Assembly: GCA_949318235.1 (NCBI GenBank)
Contig: OX439134.1
Span: 13,870,828-13,934,827, forward strand
Direction of reading: 5' to 3'
Length of the DNA stretch: 64,000 bases
Source: Ecdyonurus torrentis
Taxonomy: Eukaryota; Arthropoda; Insecta; Ephemeroptera; Heptageniidae
A program made the position numbers and the translations under genes. Positions 37,100 to 47,995 of this stretch are shown here, piece after piece. The notes below the pieces were generated by a model that was not told the origin of the DNA, did not search any database, and saw nothing but the letters and a program-made list of their open reading frames with translations. The number at the start of each line of letters is the position of its first letter. The stretch's first letter is position 1.

Positions 37100-38785
37100 A
37101 TAGTATACACACTTGCTGTAATAATTATAACTTAATTACGTTTTAGTTTCATATTAGCTTTTTTTTTATACATGGTGTAAAACAGGATGCTATGGTGTAT
37201 ACGTAAATGAATTATTAATTTTAAATTACGACAACCACCTAACAAAAAATAATAATAATAATAACATTTTTAACATTTTAGAGCGCATTTAAAAATATGT
37301 GAGCGGTTAAACGAAAAAAGTGAACAAAACAAAAATGCATTATTATATTATGCAGTTATTTGTACAGGTAAAAATTCCAGGTGCTAAAAGTCAACTTTTT
37401 TTTTTATTTAATCTGGATTGATTTACTACTTTTAATACAATTCACATGGGCGTAAAGATCAAATTTACGTATTTTACATTTAATTTTCACCTTTCTTAAC
37501 AATTACTTTTACTTTCGTTAAACTTCTATATAGCTCATTCAGTATTTATTTTCTCTTTTTTTATACATCCAAATTCTTAACAAAAAATTTCATTGATGTA
37601 ATTCAGAATTTTTACGCTTGTTTGAAGTATTCATAATAAAAAAAATTCAAGTACATAGGAAATGAGTATAATATAAAGTTTATATTACCACTTCAAATTT
37701 TCATGACTTTTACATAAAAAAAATTATACTGTCATTGGTTTTAAAATAGTTAAGCTAAATTTTGAAGATGAATTTTAAATATATCAATAACCAAATTTTC
37801 ACATTAAATTACGTTCAATAATACTTTTTAATGAATTAAGAATTTAGTAAAATTGATTTCAATTAATATTTATATTTTCTCATTTATTTAATATTTCAAT
37901 TTTTTTACTTCAGCAAAAAAAGTTTATGTAAAATAAAAGAGACAACGCCCTATTCAATGATATTAATAATTTACTAACAAGAAATTCAAAATAATAATGA
38001 GTAAAAAAATCCATTATGATACTGATATCAGTAAAACAATAATTTTTAAATATTGGCACTTTTTTGTAAGTTTACTAACATTTGCTCTAAAAAAAATCAT
38101 CGAATACATTCTTTATGTATTATTTTATACCATATTTTCTGCCTTAATAAAAGTAAATATAACACAGAAAATATGTATATGTGATAAATAAAAAATATAT
38201 TTAATTGCATATTTTTAGAGTGCACGAACAGTTATTTTATTAGAATTTAAAATAAAATTGTACAAATATCACAACCCATTATACAATAATGACGCGTCAA
38301 GTTAGAAATTAACCATACAAGTAGATGAGTATTATTTGTTACCTAACAAGGCGTGGGTGAACGTACTTTATATATCTGACGTCATTAAATATTTACCACA
38401 ACCCACAGTCTTGAATTTATATAAGAATTATTATTTTTATTCAAACCAATCAACTATATTTCTATATAACTGTATTCTCAATGGCTTAATTTTTTTTTAT
38501 AAATGTGCTTTATTAGATGTTTATATAGAGGCCTCTATATTAAAATAATGCTTTAGAAATAATATAAATAATAAAAAATTGCATGATAAAAAAAATTACA
38601 CTAAAATATAGAAAGTTAAAAAAAAAATGATTTTTTTTTATAGTAAAACTGTTAACGTATAAAAAGTTGTCAATTTTCAAACTAGTGACTTTTGGTCACT
38701 ATTACTCACACATTAATATACATATAATTATATACTTGTGATTACGTCACGACGGTGAGAGATTATAACACCTGAGTATGTTGAT
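37100..38785. other. AT-rich non-coding stretch
   Basis: Includes a TGACGTCA at 38377-38384 in a locally unique segment. No gene recognised. Confidence 0.45.
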
Positions 38786-38789
38786 CACG

Positions 38790-40298
38790 TACACAGATAA
38801 AATCTGTGGGTAAAAGTACCTCCCTAAGGGAAGTTTAAAAAACGTCCCACGATTTGCGAAGTTTTTTAACCTCCCTCCGATGAAGTTAATTTACGTCCTT
38901 TGTGAAGGTAGTTTAGCTAGCGCAGCGCTAGTAGAAAAACTTCGCTGAGGGAGGTACCTTTACCACCTTCGCCAAGGCAGTTTAGCGTGCGCAGCGCTGC
39001 TAGCGAAACCTCGCTGAGGGAGGTTTTTTTCCTTCACTCACATAGGCTTATTTACTTTCTCTTTCTAGGTTCTATTGCTTGCTCATCAGCTGTATTTTTA
39101 TTTGACTTATCTATATTCTGAATTAATATAGTGTTTATACTATCTTCTATCACCTCTAACATTTTCTATACAAGTACAAACTTTTTATTGAAGTAAAAAT
39201 AAAATTAAATAAAGGTAACTAATATACTCTAATATTTAAAAAAAATTACAAATAATAAATATATATAATTTTATATAGTTATATAAAGGGAGAAGGTTGC
39301 AGTTGTTAATATAAAATTAAATATAATTTTTTTTTTTAAGTTTTTAATTTTTTTATTTACTATTATCACTTACAATTTAATCATTAATAATAAAAAAGGA
39401 AAATCATATTGAATATTACTTATTAATTGTACGATACCGAATAAAAAAATCTTCATATAATTCTCTTGATGTTCATCTTGGTGCGTGGCTATGTGGTATG
39501 GTGGGTCTTCTCGCGGGCCGTGGTGGTGGTGATGGTGAAGTATGCACTCGGCCGCCACGACAACAGTAGACAAAAATTTAGGGACTGTGGAAAAAACAAT
39601 AAAGTTAACATTTTATTAAACTATATTTTCGCATAGATTTATATTTAATTCAAAGATTATATTATTATAGTATTTATAAAAATAAAGTCTAAAAAAAAAA
39701 GTTTCTCTACACGGCAGAATTTTCGTTATGAGAATTTATGCAGCAGCCATTACATGAGGCTCAGAAAAACACACAAAAAAATTACAAAAAGATGCATTAA
39801 GTTTTTACCATTATTAGCTGCCGATAACATAAAAATAAATACACAAAAATGAAGTGCATAAATTAAAGATAAATTTGGTATATAGTGTGCTTACCTTAAG
39901 TACATTTAATAGAAGTAATTTGTTGATTATAATTCACATCACTAACTACGCTTCACTCGATGTTTTCACTGTCCGCCCTGTTGATGACGTAGAACTTCGA
40001 AAGAGAAAGTAAAGCCTGGCAGAGGGTGGACAAAAAACCTCCCTCAGCCAGGTTTCGCTAGCATCGCTGCGCACGCTAAACTGCCTTTGCGAAGGTGGTA
40101 AAGGTACCTCCCTCACGCAAGTTTTGCTTGCAGTCTCTAGCGAAGGTTTTCTTACCTCCCTAACGCAAGTATGTGAGCGCGAGGGAGGTTAAATAACCAC
40201 TCTTACGAAAGTAGCCTTAGTATACCTCCCTTAGAGTGGTAAATACAGCGCAAACCTCCTTGAGGGAGGTACTTTTACACACAGATTTTTTCTGTGTA
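38790..40298. mobile_element. Large foldback element G with repeat-built arms
   Basis: The outer ends are inverted: TACACAGATAAAATCTGTGG on the left and, read inverted, TACACAGAAAAAATCTGTGT on the right, both running on into GTAAAAGTACCTCCCT. Each arm is about 300 bp, built of degenerate subrepeats sharing GAGGGAGGT and CTTCGC. The innermost arm block is nearly identical between arms (38946-39028 against 40031-40115), including AGGCAGTTTAGCGTGCGCAG. The arms extend inward to a shared TTTACTTTCTCTTTC. The roughly 900-bp AT-rich core contains a candidate spliced mini-gene. No transposase is recognisable. TA may be the target site but was not proven. Confidence 0.85.
39370..39584 (-). CDS. His-rich exon-like segment inside element G
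   Basis: A strong acceptor (ttttttccacag) precedes 39584. After it the minus strand is open for 70 codons to a stop at 39370. It contains a run of six histidines followed by GPREDPPYHIATHQDEHQ, then a hydrophobic C-terminal region. A matching donor (CTTAAG then GTAAGC) lies upstream at 39889-39894, giving a 310-bp intron. However, reading back through that donor in the matching phase meets a stop (TAA) at once and no ATG precedes the His-rich part. Either the transcript is non-coding or decayed, or translation begins elsewhere. The function is unknown. Confidence 0.3.
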
Positions 40299-40314
40299 GT
40301 ATCCGCTCACGAGA

Positions 40315-40449
40315 CACGTTACTTCCGGTTCCTCAGCATGTACACTTTGCGGTGAATTTCTTACGATGTGACTTTCAGTTGTCTTCTAACTTCTGGTGTG
40401 TGATGTTGTATAACTCTACCTCGCATGGAGTGATCAAGGTGTAGCAGGT
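40315..40449 (+). promoter_or_regulatory. ETS-motif block ending in a splice donor, possible promoter and 5'UTR exon
   Basis: Just outside the right end of element G is a GC-richer unique block with ACTTCCGG, the core ETS/GABP site frequent in housekeeping promoters. At 40446-40455 it has a consensus donor (AGCAG then GTAAGA). No long frame crosses the donor, so any exon here would be non-coding. The downstream acceptor could be the one at 41428. Confidence 0.25.
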
Positions 40450-40960
40450 AAGAGGTGTTAATTACAGGTAATTTTTTTTAAATCAGTCATTGAACGTATT
40501 ATATTTGATATATTTTTATTTATTATAGTCAAGTTATAGTATAATACTTTGCATTGATTTGAGGACCACTTTGGTTAATTTTTAACTTTAAACAATTTCA
40601 TGATTTTGATTAATTTTCAATTATTAACTTCTGTTTACTTGTTACTATTATTCATTTCATTTTTTAAATATATTTTGTAACTGATTTTGTATGCACGAGT
40701 GAGACTATTTTTCTATCAACATCTTTCTCTAAAAATTCTATATATAAAGGAGTGGTGATGCGTATTCTCATATTATAGGATTCATTTTTCTGCTTTAAAT
40801 ATTTATTTCATACATTAATGTTTTGTTTGTCTTCAAAATTTGTATTTTGCAATTTTAAAAAAATTTATAATACCATGTATGAAAAATATTCACAATTAAT
40901 TATTTACTTTTCTTTTTTATTAAATTCAAATGAAGTACATTTTTAATCCATGCGTTCATA

Positions 40961-40987
40961 GAGAGAGAGAGAGAGAGAGAGAGAGAG
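40961..40987. repeat. (GA)n microsatellite
   Basis: About 13 uninterrupted units. Confidence 0.95.
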
Positions 40988-41156
40988 CCAAAATTTTACA
41001 ATAAAAATATTTCCTATCTCGTAGATATATTAACAGTTAAAGATATTCCTAAGAAAATTTTTCATTATTGCAGTTTGAAATCAAAAAAAATTTCTTAATT
41101 TTTTCAAATAAGGAAAACATTGAAAAAAAAATAGCAAAAATATAAAGTTTTCTTTT

Positions 41157-41375
41157 TACACCATTACCAAAATAAGAAGAGAGGTTATTACAACCGGATG
41201 CACCCCCTTTTCTCGGATTCTAATCAAGATATAGAAATAAAATTTAACACGCATTAACTTCAATACTATACTTTGATTTTCTGTATATTTTTGGTGTTTA
41301 CCCGTAGGAAATTGTTTCAGAAAAAGGGGTGCATCCGGTTGTAAAAATCTCTGTTCTTATTTCGGCCAGGGTGTA
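41157..41375. mobile_element. Foldback MITE J
   Basis: About 219 bp with TA at both edges. The left arm holds TACACCATTACC and TTACAACCGGATGCACCCC; the right arm mirrors them as GGGGTGCATCCGGTTGTAA and GGCCAGGGTGTA. The arms are about 50 bp with a short loop. Non-coding. A diverged relative is at 53487. Confidence 0.82.
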
Positions 41376-41428
41376 GAATCATCTCAATAATATAAATTAA
41401 ATATTCAGTTTGTGCAACTATAATGATT

Positions 41429-41506
41429 TCAGGAGCTGATCAAAGTTGCAGACATTTGGAGCAGCCAATCTCTTTCATCTAAAAAAAGAAGACTAAAGGC
41501 ACACTC
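41429..41506 (+). CDS. Isolated exon-like segment, possible terminal coding exon
   Basis: An acceptor (tgatttcag) is followed by 25 codons, ELIKVADIWSSQSLSSKKRR and LKAHS, then TAA. The composition is protein-like and the surrounding 41420-41630 is GC-richer than its flanks. The upstream partner is unknown; the donor near 40449 is a candidate but has no coding frame attached. It may be chance. Confidence 0.2.
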
Positions 41507-42331
41507 GTAATCTACCCTGTAGATCCGGGCTTTTGTAGAAAATGAGTAGATCAGAAGCTCGTCTCTACAGGTATCTTACGGTTGGAAGACCGCAACCTCG
41601 CTGGATTTTCCTCTACAAGAATCAACTATTTAGCATGATTTTTTAAATTTACTCATGTAACAAAAGTTTCAGAATATTTATAGAACAATTTTTATTCGTA
41701 TTCAATTTTTAATTAAAATATTTATTTTATAGAATTAAGTTGTAATAAATAAAACTCATTAACTAATTATTAGTACTAATTAAATACTCACAAAGCAATT
41801 TTTATTTATAATATAAAAGGTAATTATCACAAAATTCTGAAACTTTTGATTTTATAACGGTACAATTATCATAGTGAATAAAATGAAAATTATGATGCAA
41901 TCATTTTCATTTTATTTGTTAGATTTTTGTACTAAAATTTTATTGTGACATCTATGTAATTTTGTGCGGGAATAATTTTTATACGAGGGAAAACAAATCA
42001 GTTGCATTAATTTGATAGTCGTATCGGATCATATAAGTTTGTTAAATTGTCGTTATCGTTGCTCTGCTGATAAAAAAGTAAATAATAATATATATAATAA
42101 CACGTATGGCTCATTAGAATTAATAAAAAAAATTGTTTCATCGATGATTAGTATATGTCATTTAATTTTTAATACGAACAAATAATTTTAAATTTCATCC
42201 TTTCATAAAAATTAAAAAAATTATTATATCACACATTATACAAATAAATGATATGAAATTTCACAGAATTTTCAAGAAAAATAAACACGTTTAAGCCAGA
42301 ACGATAATAAAAATAATAATATTTATACTAA

Positions 42332-42702
42332 AGCGAGGAAGAATAAAAAATAATTTAAGGGGTAGTTTTATTTCATATTCTATAATAGTACATAGTCCTG
42401 AATCGATAGATATGTGAATTTCTAATTTTGGAGTTCATTAAGTATTTTTAATTAATTTTTGAAAGTCACGAAATGACGTCACGGGCGTCAACTTTTTTCC
42501 AATGCCTGTATTATACAGTATATATGCCAGTATATATGCATAATTTGACACCCTTAACGTAATTTCACGACTTTCAAATATGAATTAAAATCATCAATGA
42601 ACTCAAAAATTACAAATTCGAATATCTATTGATTCCAGATAATGTCTTCTTTTAGAATATGATATAAAATTACCCCCTAAATTTTTTTGGTATTCCTCAT
42701 TC
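42332..42702. mobile_element. MITE family H, copy 2
   Basis: The best-preserved copy. The left part has GCGAGGAAGAAT, AAGGGGTAGTTTTATTTCAT and TGAATCGATAGATATG; the right part mirrors these as CATATTCTAAAAGA (inverted), TTACCCCCTAAA and ATTCCTCATT. TGACGTCA is at 42474-42481. Long AT-rich arms flank a short GC-richer centre. Non-coding. Confidence 0.82.
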
Positions 42703-43103
42703 ATTCACTTTGACTTGATATTGTAGTATAGTGATCAATTTTCATCTGGTATATTGCATCAACTTACTATAAATTAAATTTAGTATATGTCATCACTTCT
42801 GCTCCTGTTCTCTTACGTAAGTATAGGCAACTGTTCATACTCCCAATTGTAATTATAATTTACATGACATTATATATAATGTTGTATATAGATACATTGT
42901 ATTTCATGTTCATATATTAGTATATTTTAATGAACAGAATACTAATTAAACAATCGTAATTAGTAAAATTAAGTAGGGCTTTAAGGGAGCTTTATAATAG
43001 ATAACTAATTATTAAATTAAACATTATTTAAATTACAACACCTAATATAATGACTATATCTTGCAATTTATTATAAAAGTTGAAATTGATCTAATGGATG
43101 AAG

Positions 43104-43203
43104 AGAGAGAGAGAGACAGAGAGAGAGAGACAGAGAGAGACAGAGAGAGACAGAGAGAGAGAGACAGAGAGACAGACAGAGAGACAGAGAGAGAGAGAGA
43201 GAG
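43104..43203. repeat. Compound (GA)n/(GACA)n microsatellite
   Basis: GA runs are interspersed with CAGA units at fairly regular spacing, unlike the pure GA tracts elsewhere. Confidence 0.95.
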
Positions 43204-43659
43204 CATCAAAAAGACATAATAATATAAGAATATAGTGTTGCAAATTCTAAATATTAACTATTATATCATAATAAAAAAATAACTATAAATTTGAAGTGTG
43301 ATGTAACAATTTGATAGCCATGTGATAATTTTTTTAATCATTCTGAGGTAGATATTTTAATATATTCAACAAATCCTATAACAATTATAAATGTCCTAAT
43401 AAAATAATATTAGATATCACTGTATTATGTATATCAATGCAAATGAGAAATACAATGCATAATATAATATTGGGTGATATTTACATCCATAATTTTGATT
43501 CGACTCCTAATATCAAACACAAGAGTAAAAAATTTCAAGACTTTGGCAAAGTGAAGACAACCAAGGTAAGTGCTTTTTTTCTCTCCCAGAACACATCATT
43601 ATAAAATTTATCCAATATCATTTATTAAATTTAAATTTTATTAAAATAAATTGATATAA

Positions 43660-44084
43660 TTATGGTAATTGTACCATGTAGGGTTGACGCCATGCCATGT
43701 TGGATCACTCAATAACATGGGCCACATAGGAAAATGACACATTTTGCCAGTTTAAAAATGGTAAGCAATATCTTTGAGAGCATTTATGCTGTTAGTAATT
43801 CTCTCAAGTATGTGAGAAAAAATATAATAAAAAAAAAATAAACTGATTTCCCAAAGAAAATACTCAAAAATGAAGTTTATCCTATGTTGAGCAATGTTAT
43901 TCATTACTCCAGTATGACCTCCAAGCGCATTAAATATGACGTCATGTGGATACACCCTATAGTATCGGCATGTCGATTTTTTTTTCCACGCTCAGTATTT
44001 CATAAATTTAAGCGATTTTACTGGCAGACTGATTGAAAAAAATCTCATCTGCCGATAATTATATATATAGTACAATTACCATAA
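43660..44084. mobile_element. Foldback element D, interrupted by family C
   Basis: The ends TTATGGTAATTGTAC (43660-43674) and GTACAATTACCATAA (44070-44084) are perfectly inverted. With the inserted element removed, the arms continue as TATCGGCATGTCGATTTTTT against AAAAAAATCTCATCTGCCGA. The result is a hairpin of about 145 bp whose left arm was split by the family C insertion. Non-coding. Confidence 0.8.
43681..43958. mobile_element. MITE family C, copy 1, inside foldback D
   Basis: It shares with the copy at 56595 the blocks TTGGATCACTCAATAACATG, GGGCCACATAGG, AAGTATGTGAGAAAAA, GTTATTCATTACTCCAGTAT and CCAAGCGCA, and the right end GGATACACCC followed by TA. The left terminus is altered. TGACGTCA is at 43937-43944. 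The minus-strand frame across it is incidental. Confidence 0.82.
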
Positions 44085-44452
44085 CTGCGAATTATTTTCG
44101 AGTATTCATTTGAAAATGCGAATTAGTTTATATATAGAGTGATGTGAGACACTAAATGGAGTTAGACAATGGTATATAAAGAAGATTAGGGAAAATAACA
44201 ATGACTTTACTAATTAGTGAGTTAATTAATCTTGGCCTCTCTGGCAAACCTCAAACATAAATTTTCTTGGCTGTATGATAGAAAATCCTATATAGCTATA
44301 TAACGTGAACTAGAGCAGAGGTGCGAATTCTTTTTATAAGTATAAAAATTATTCATGTCGATAGATATAGATCACACATTTGTATAGGAATATTTAATCA
44401 CGAGGATTTTAGATCCCGCATAAACATTTTGTGATGGTATATAAAATTTTAT

Positions 44453-45074
44453 TACACGGACAAAAATAAATGCGTAATAATAATACTAGCTCATTTTCAG
44501 CACAGTTTGTTCAAATTAACATATATAATTTATGCAATACTTAATAATAACTATGCTCCAAAGCATATGTATACTGTGTTATGCAGCATAATTATTTTTA
44601 TTTATTATTATTATTATTTTTTTTTTTTTGCTTGCCACAATGTGTTATCGTGCTATACACCAATCCCAGTCCCAGTCAAGACATTGTCTTATCGATATAG
44701 GTAAGGATTTTCCAATCAATGGAAAAGCACACACGGGCCGGCCACGCCTAAGTACACAGCCCGGCATTCGCCATGACATCCTAGAGAAACCGTGGAAACT
44801 TCTAGTCTGGCTGGTCGGTGCAATCACATCAATCATGCACCTCCCGAATACTGTGCGTCGTCATAGAATGCATGTAAACATGCATCGTGTAACGTGCTGT
44901 GCTCTCACACTTCACGTACGCACCCATAGCAGTGGCTTGAAACCTATATACTCAATGAGGAGTACAGAGTTGCAAGTCAGCTGCCTTCACCACTCGGCCA
45001 TACCAGCTCGGTTCTTATTTATGCTATATTGACATAAATGCTGCATAAATTACGTAATTTATTCTTTCCGTGTA
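44453..45074 (+). mobile_element. MITE family B, copy 3, carrying a SINE
   Basis: The ends TACACGGACAAAAATAAATG and, inverted, TACACGGAAAGAATAAATTA are well preserved and include TA at the edges. About 410 bp in the middle are foreign (the SINE); the remaining outer parts match the compact copy at 50074. Confidence 0.82.
44600..45011 (-). mobile_element. tRNA-derived SINE
   Basis: On the minus strand the head reads GGTATGGCCGAGTGGTGAAG then GCAGCTGACTTGCAA, a class II (Ser/Leu) tRNA-like start. The A box is TGGCCGAGTGG (plus 44990-45000) and the B box GGTTTCAAGCC (plus 44934-44944), spaced as in tRNAs with a long variable arm. An unrelated GC-rich body of about 300 bp follows, then a 3' tail of A's running into AAT repeats (plus 44600-44629). 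This is the standard layout of a tRNA SINE, transcribed by RNA polymerase III and mobilised by a partner LINE (family knowledge). TTATTTAT on both sides may be the target duplication. The open frames here (plus 44628-45032, minus 44645-44836) are incidental. Confidence 0.88.
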
Positions 45075-45252
45075 TAATGACTTTATGCCAGTTGCAAAAT
45101 TGTATAATGAAGCCTTACTAAAACGCATTGCCTCATACAAAAACAAAATCTATACGACAAAAATTAATACTAAATTAAAATACTAAAATTAATAAAATTG
45201 TACTGTAGAGTAAAAATTTTATACTACAGCGACTGCTCATTAATATAAATGA

Positions 45253-45380
45253 TGCACGGAAATAATAAAGTTACGTAATTTTTGCGGCATTTATGTCATT
45301 ATATAGCATAAATAATACTAGATTACAGCAACAAAAATAAGTTTGCTGTAAGAACATAACATTTATGCTATTTATATATT
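45253..45380 (-). mobile_element. MITE family B, copy 4, partial, inverted
   Basis: Begins TGCACGGAAATAATAAAG, then TTACGTAATTTTTGCGGC and ATTTATGTCATTATATAGC, the reverse complement of the family B right end. The other terminus is not recognisable. Confidence 0.6.
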
Positions 45381-46167
45381 ATATTATAATATTTCTTGAA
45401 AATTAAAAACTTGATTTTTATACGGATTATATATAAATGATTATGATATTTTATAAATGAATTACATTTTATCTTCCTATAATTTTGTTATTATCATTTA
45501 AACTTTTTTTTTTTTTAATTAGATTTGCTTTTTCCTAAACAATGCTATATCTTAATAAAATAAAAAATTACAATTTGAAAATTTTAGAGACTAAAGATTT
45601 AATATTGCTGAAATTATTTCTAATTAACTTTTTAAGTAATTATGCTCTCTAATTGATAAATATTAAATAAATAATGGAAAATAGTGTTATATATATATAC
45701 CTACAACGACATTATTAGTCAATAACATAGTATTTTTTACATAAACAAGACAAAAAAACTCCAACTTCTCTTTCAATCAAACAGGGCACAGTCAAAAATA
45801 TAAATATAAGAGGTATAATAGTAAATATAGTACAAAGTCTAATAGCTCTATTTTATAAGCAAAATAAGCGTTTCATTCAGTTGAGGTCTGTTCATCAGTC
45901 AGTGCAGTTCTAGTGAAGCTATATTCTTTTAGCTTAAATGTTTTTTATACAAGTTTTACATTAAATTAAATTCTGTGGCATTTGCATATGTTAATTAATA
46001 ATATAATAATAAAGAATAAAATCAAAAATACATATTACAAAATTAATTGTGTTATTTTATGTAACTTGTGAACTAAGTGTTAAAAAATATAAAATTATTA
46101 ATTAACTGCTACTTTACATAAGTTATTAAACAACATTATTCGTGACCTTCATGGGGTAAGTCATCAT

Positions 46168-46290
46168 AAAACTATCTGATAGTCACTTTGTGCGTGAATG
46201 TCTGATAGTCACTTTGTGTAAAACAGGTGTAAAACGACATAGTCAGATTGGGCGAACGGCGAGAAAGTCTGATAGTCAGATTGTGTGTGC
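46168..46290. repeat. Short dispersed 18-base motif, four degenerate copies
   Basis: TCTGATAGTCACTTTGTG occurs twice, then CATAGTCAGATTGGG and TCTGATAGTCAGATTGTG, irregularly spaced over 120 bp. Confidence 0.6.
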
Positions 46291-46321
46291 GCGCGAGATG
46301 TTTTGATGATCACATTAGCCG

Positions 46322-46774
46322 CGTATAGCCGTCGATAAATAGAAATTTAGCAATAAGTATTTTTAATTAATTTTTGAAAGTCACGAAATATAGTGTCACT
46401 GGTTTTAACTTTTTTCTATGCTCACATTTATAAGTTGACGCCTGTGACGTCATTTTTCGATTTTCAAAAATTAGTAAAAAACTCTTAAATAACGTAAGAA
46501 TTATAAATTTGCATATCGATCGATTCAGTACAATGGCCTCTATTAGAATACGAAATAAATTAAATAAATAAATAAAATCTTTATTGCAAAATAGGCAAAT
46601 GGTGCAGTCAGGGCAAAACAACAACGGCCCTATCACAGAACACTGAACCAACATTGGACAGTAAAACAACAACAACATACACACACACAATTGCTCATTA
46701 AAGGATTATTAGCATAATAAGACAAATTGCCAAATCGAAATAACGCCTTAAACATTTTTTTAGTCTGCCTCATT
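46322..46774. mobile_element. MITE family H, copy 3, split by a LINE tail
   Basis: The left end is truncated. It retains AAGTATTTTTAATTAATTTT, TGACGTCA at 46445-46452, CATATCGATCGATTCAG and the right end TAGTCTGCCTCATT. About 200 bp of retrotransposon sequence separate TTAGAATACGAAATAA from the right end. Confidence 0.75.
46557..46755 (-). mobile_element. 3' tail of a non-LTR retrotransposon
   Basis: Read on the minus strand, GC-richer sequence ends TTTTGCAATAAAGATTTTAT followed by tandem ATTT units, a typical CR1/L2-like non-LTR tail with AATAAAG. Only the 3'UTR remains. The 107-codon minus-strand frame over it (46367-46690) is incidental. It is inserted in a family H copy. Confidence 0.65.
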
Positions 46775-46779
46775 AATTT

Positions 46780-47995
46780 AATTATTAAATTATGATATTT
46801 TTTTTATACAAGTAGTCAATTTTATTATTATTGACTGTTCAAATAATATACATTGACTTGAAAAATGCACTCAAATGCACATCATACAGTACATAGGATA
46901 AATAATTTTGGATAAAATCTTCAAATAATATATCTAAGTTATATAAATAAAAACTGTAATGGAAAACAATTTAATTTTTTTTTTACTGGTCAATTTTTGT
47001 AAATTGTTTTATATACCTTCAAAATAGTAAAAGTTATATTTTTATATAACATTATCTAAGAAAATCATAACTATATGAAGAATATAAAAAATGTTGTTTT
47101 ACAGAAAATAAAAAAAAGAAATCCCCTGTATATACAACTATAGAATAAAGTGTTGAAAAAAATTGACTATAAAAATATTTTTCATGACTATATACATTTT
47201 ATACAAGCTATAAAATTGTGTGGCTATGAAGAATAAAAAAATATGGTCTAAAAACAATAAAAAAATGTTAGTTTTTATAAAAATAAAGTACTTTTATAGG
47301 AAGTTAAAAAATATATAGAAATTATGGTATTTTAAATATTCAATTAGTTGGGAAATATGGTGACACAAAAGAGTTCCACATAAAAAAATGTTTTAGTACG
47401 TATATAACGTTTTTCTTGATAAGCTACGATCATAATTATAATAACTGATTTAACTGATATATGAGATATGATAATTAAAAGACATAAAATGCATAAAAGT
47501 CTTTTATTTTTTAAATATTGTAATAATTTCTGCTGCTGCTATTTTTTAAATAAATAAATTTCTCAGAATATTCCTATAAGCAATGATATGAAGCACGATG
47601 CTGTCATGAAATAAAGCTATACCAATTTTGATATTATTTTTACTATACCGTTATCATTGGGCAATGATATTTCCTCTCAATATACTGTAGAACTTTCAAA
47701 TTTTAGCATAATATTATACAAAAAGCATTCATCCACATTCAACTGTCTTTTATATCCATATGGGTAATGGAAGGTATTTTAAAAAACCAAAACTATATTG
47801 TTATCATGCCGATAAAATTACGATTTTCCCTATATAATTTTATATACCCATGCAAGAAAAAGTTTAGTAAAGGAACTGCAAATTAGAATAGATCGAGGTA
47901 TAAGAAAAAAAACAACATAGGCCTATATAGATAATTTTAAAAAATAAAAACAGTCATTTTATTTCTTTATATACATGAGTGTATTAAATAGTTTG
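46780..47995. other. AT-rich non-coding stretch
   Basis: No feature recognised. Confidence 0.5.

Noticed and set aside
43104..43203. Regularly spaced GACA units as a CRISPR-like or satellite array
   Set aside because: Units are 4-12 bp variants of GA, without unique spacers; an ordinary compound microsatellite.
43752..43955. Apparently related minus-strand frames at 43752-43955 and 56624-56824
   Set aside because: They resemble each other because both lie in family C MITEs; the frames differ in phase and gaps and are not conserved as protein.
44628..45032. 134-codon plus-strand frame with ordinary residue composition
   Set aside because: It is antisense to the tRNA-derived SINE; the A box, B box and tail explain the sequence.
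46367..46690. 107-codon minus-strand frame
   Set aside because: It spans a LINE 3' tail plus the AT-rich arm of a family H MITE; the Cys/Leu-rich residues come from non-coding sequence.
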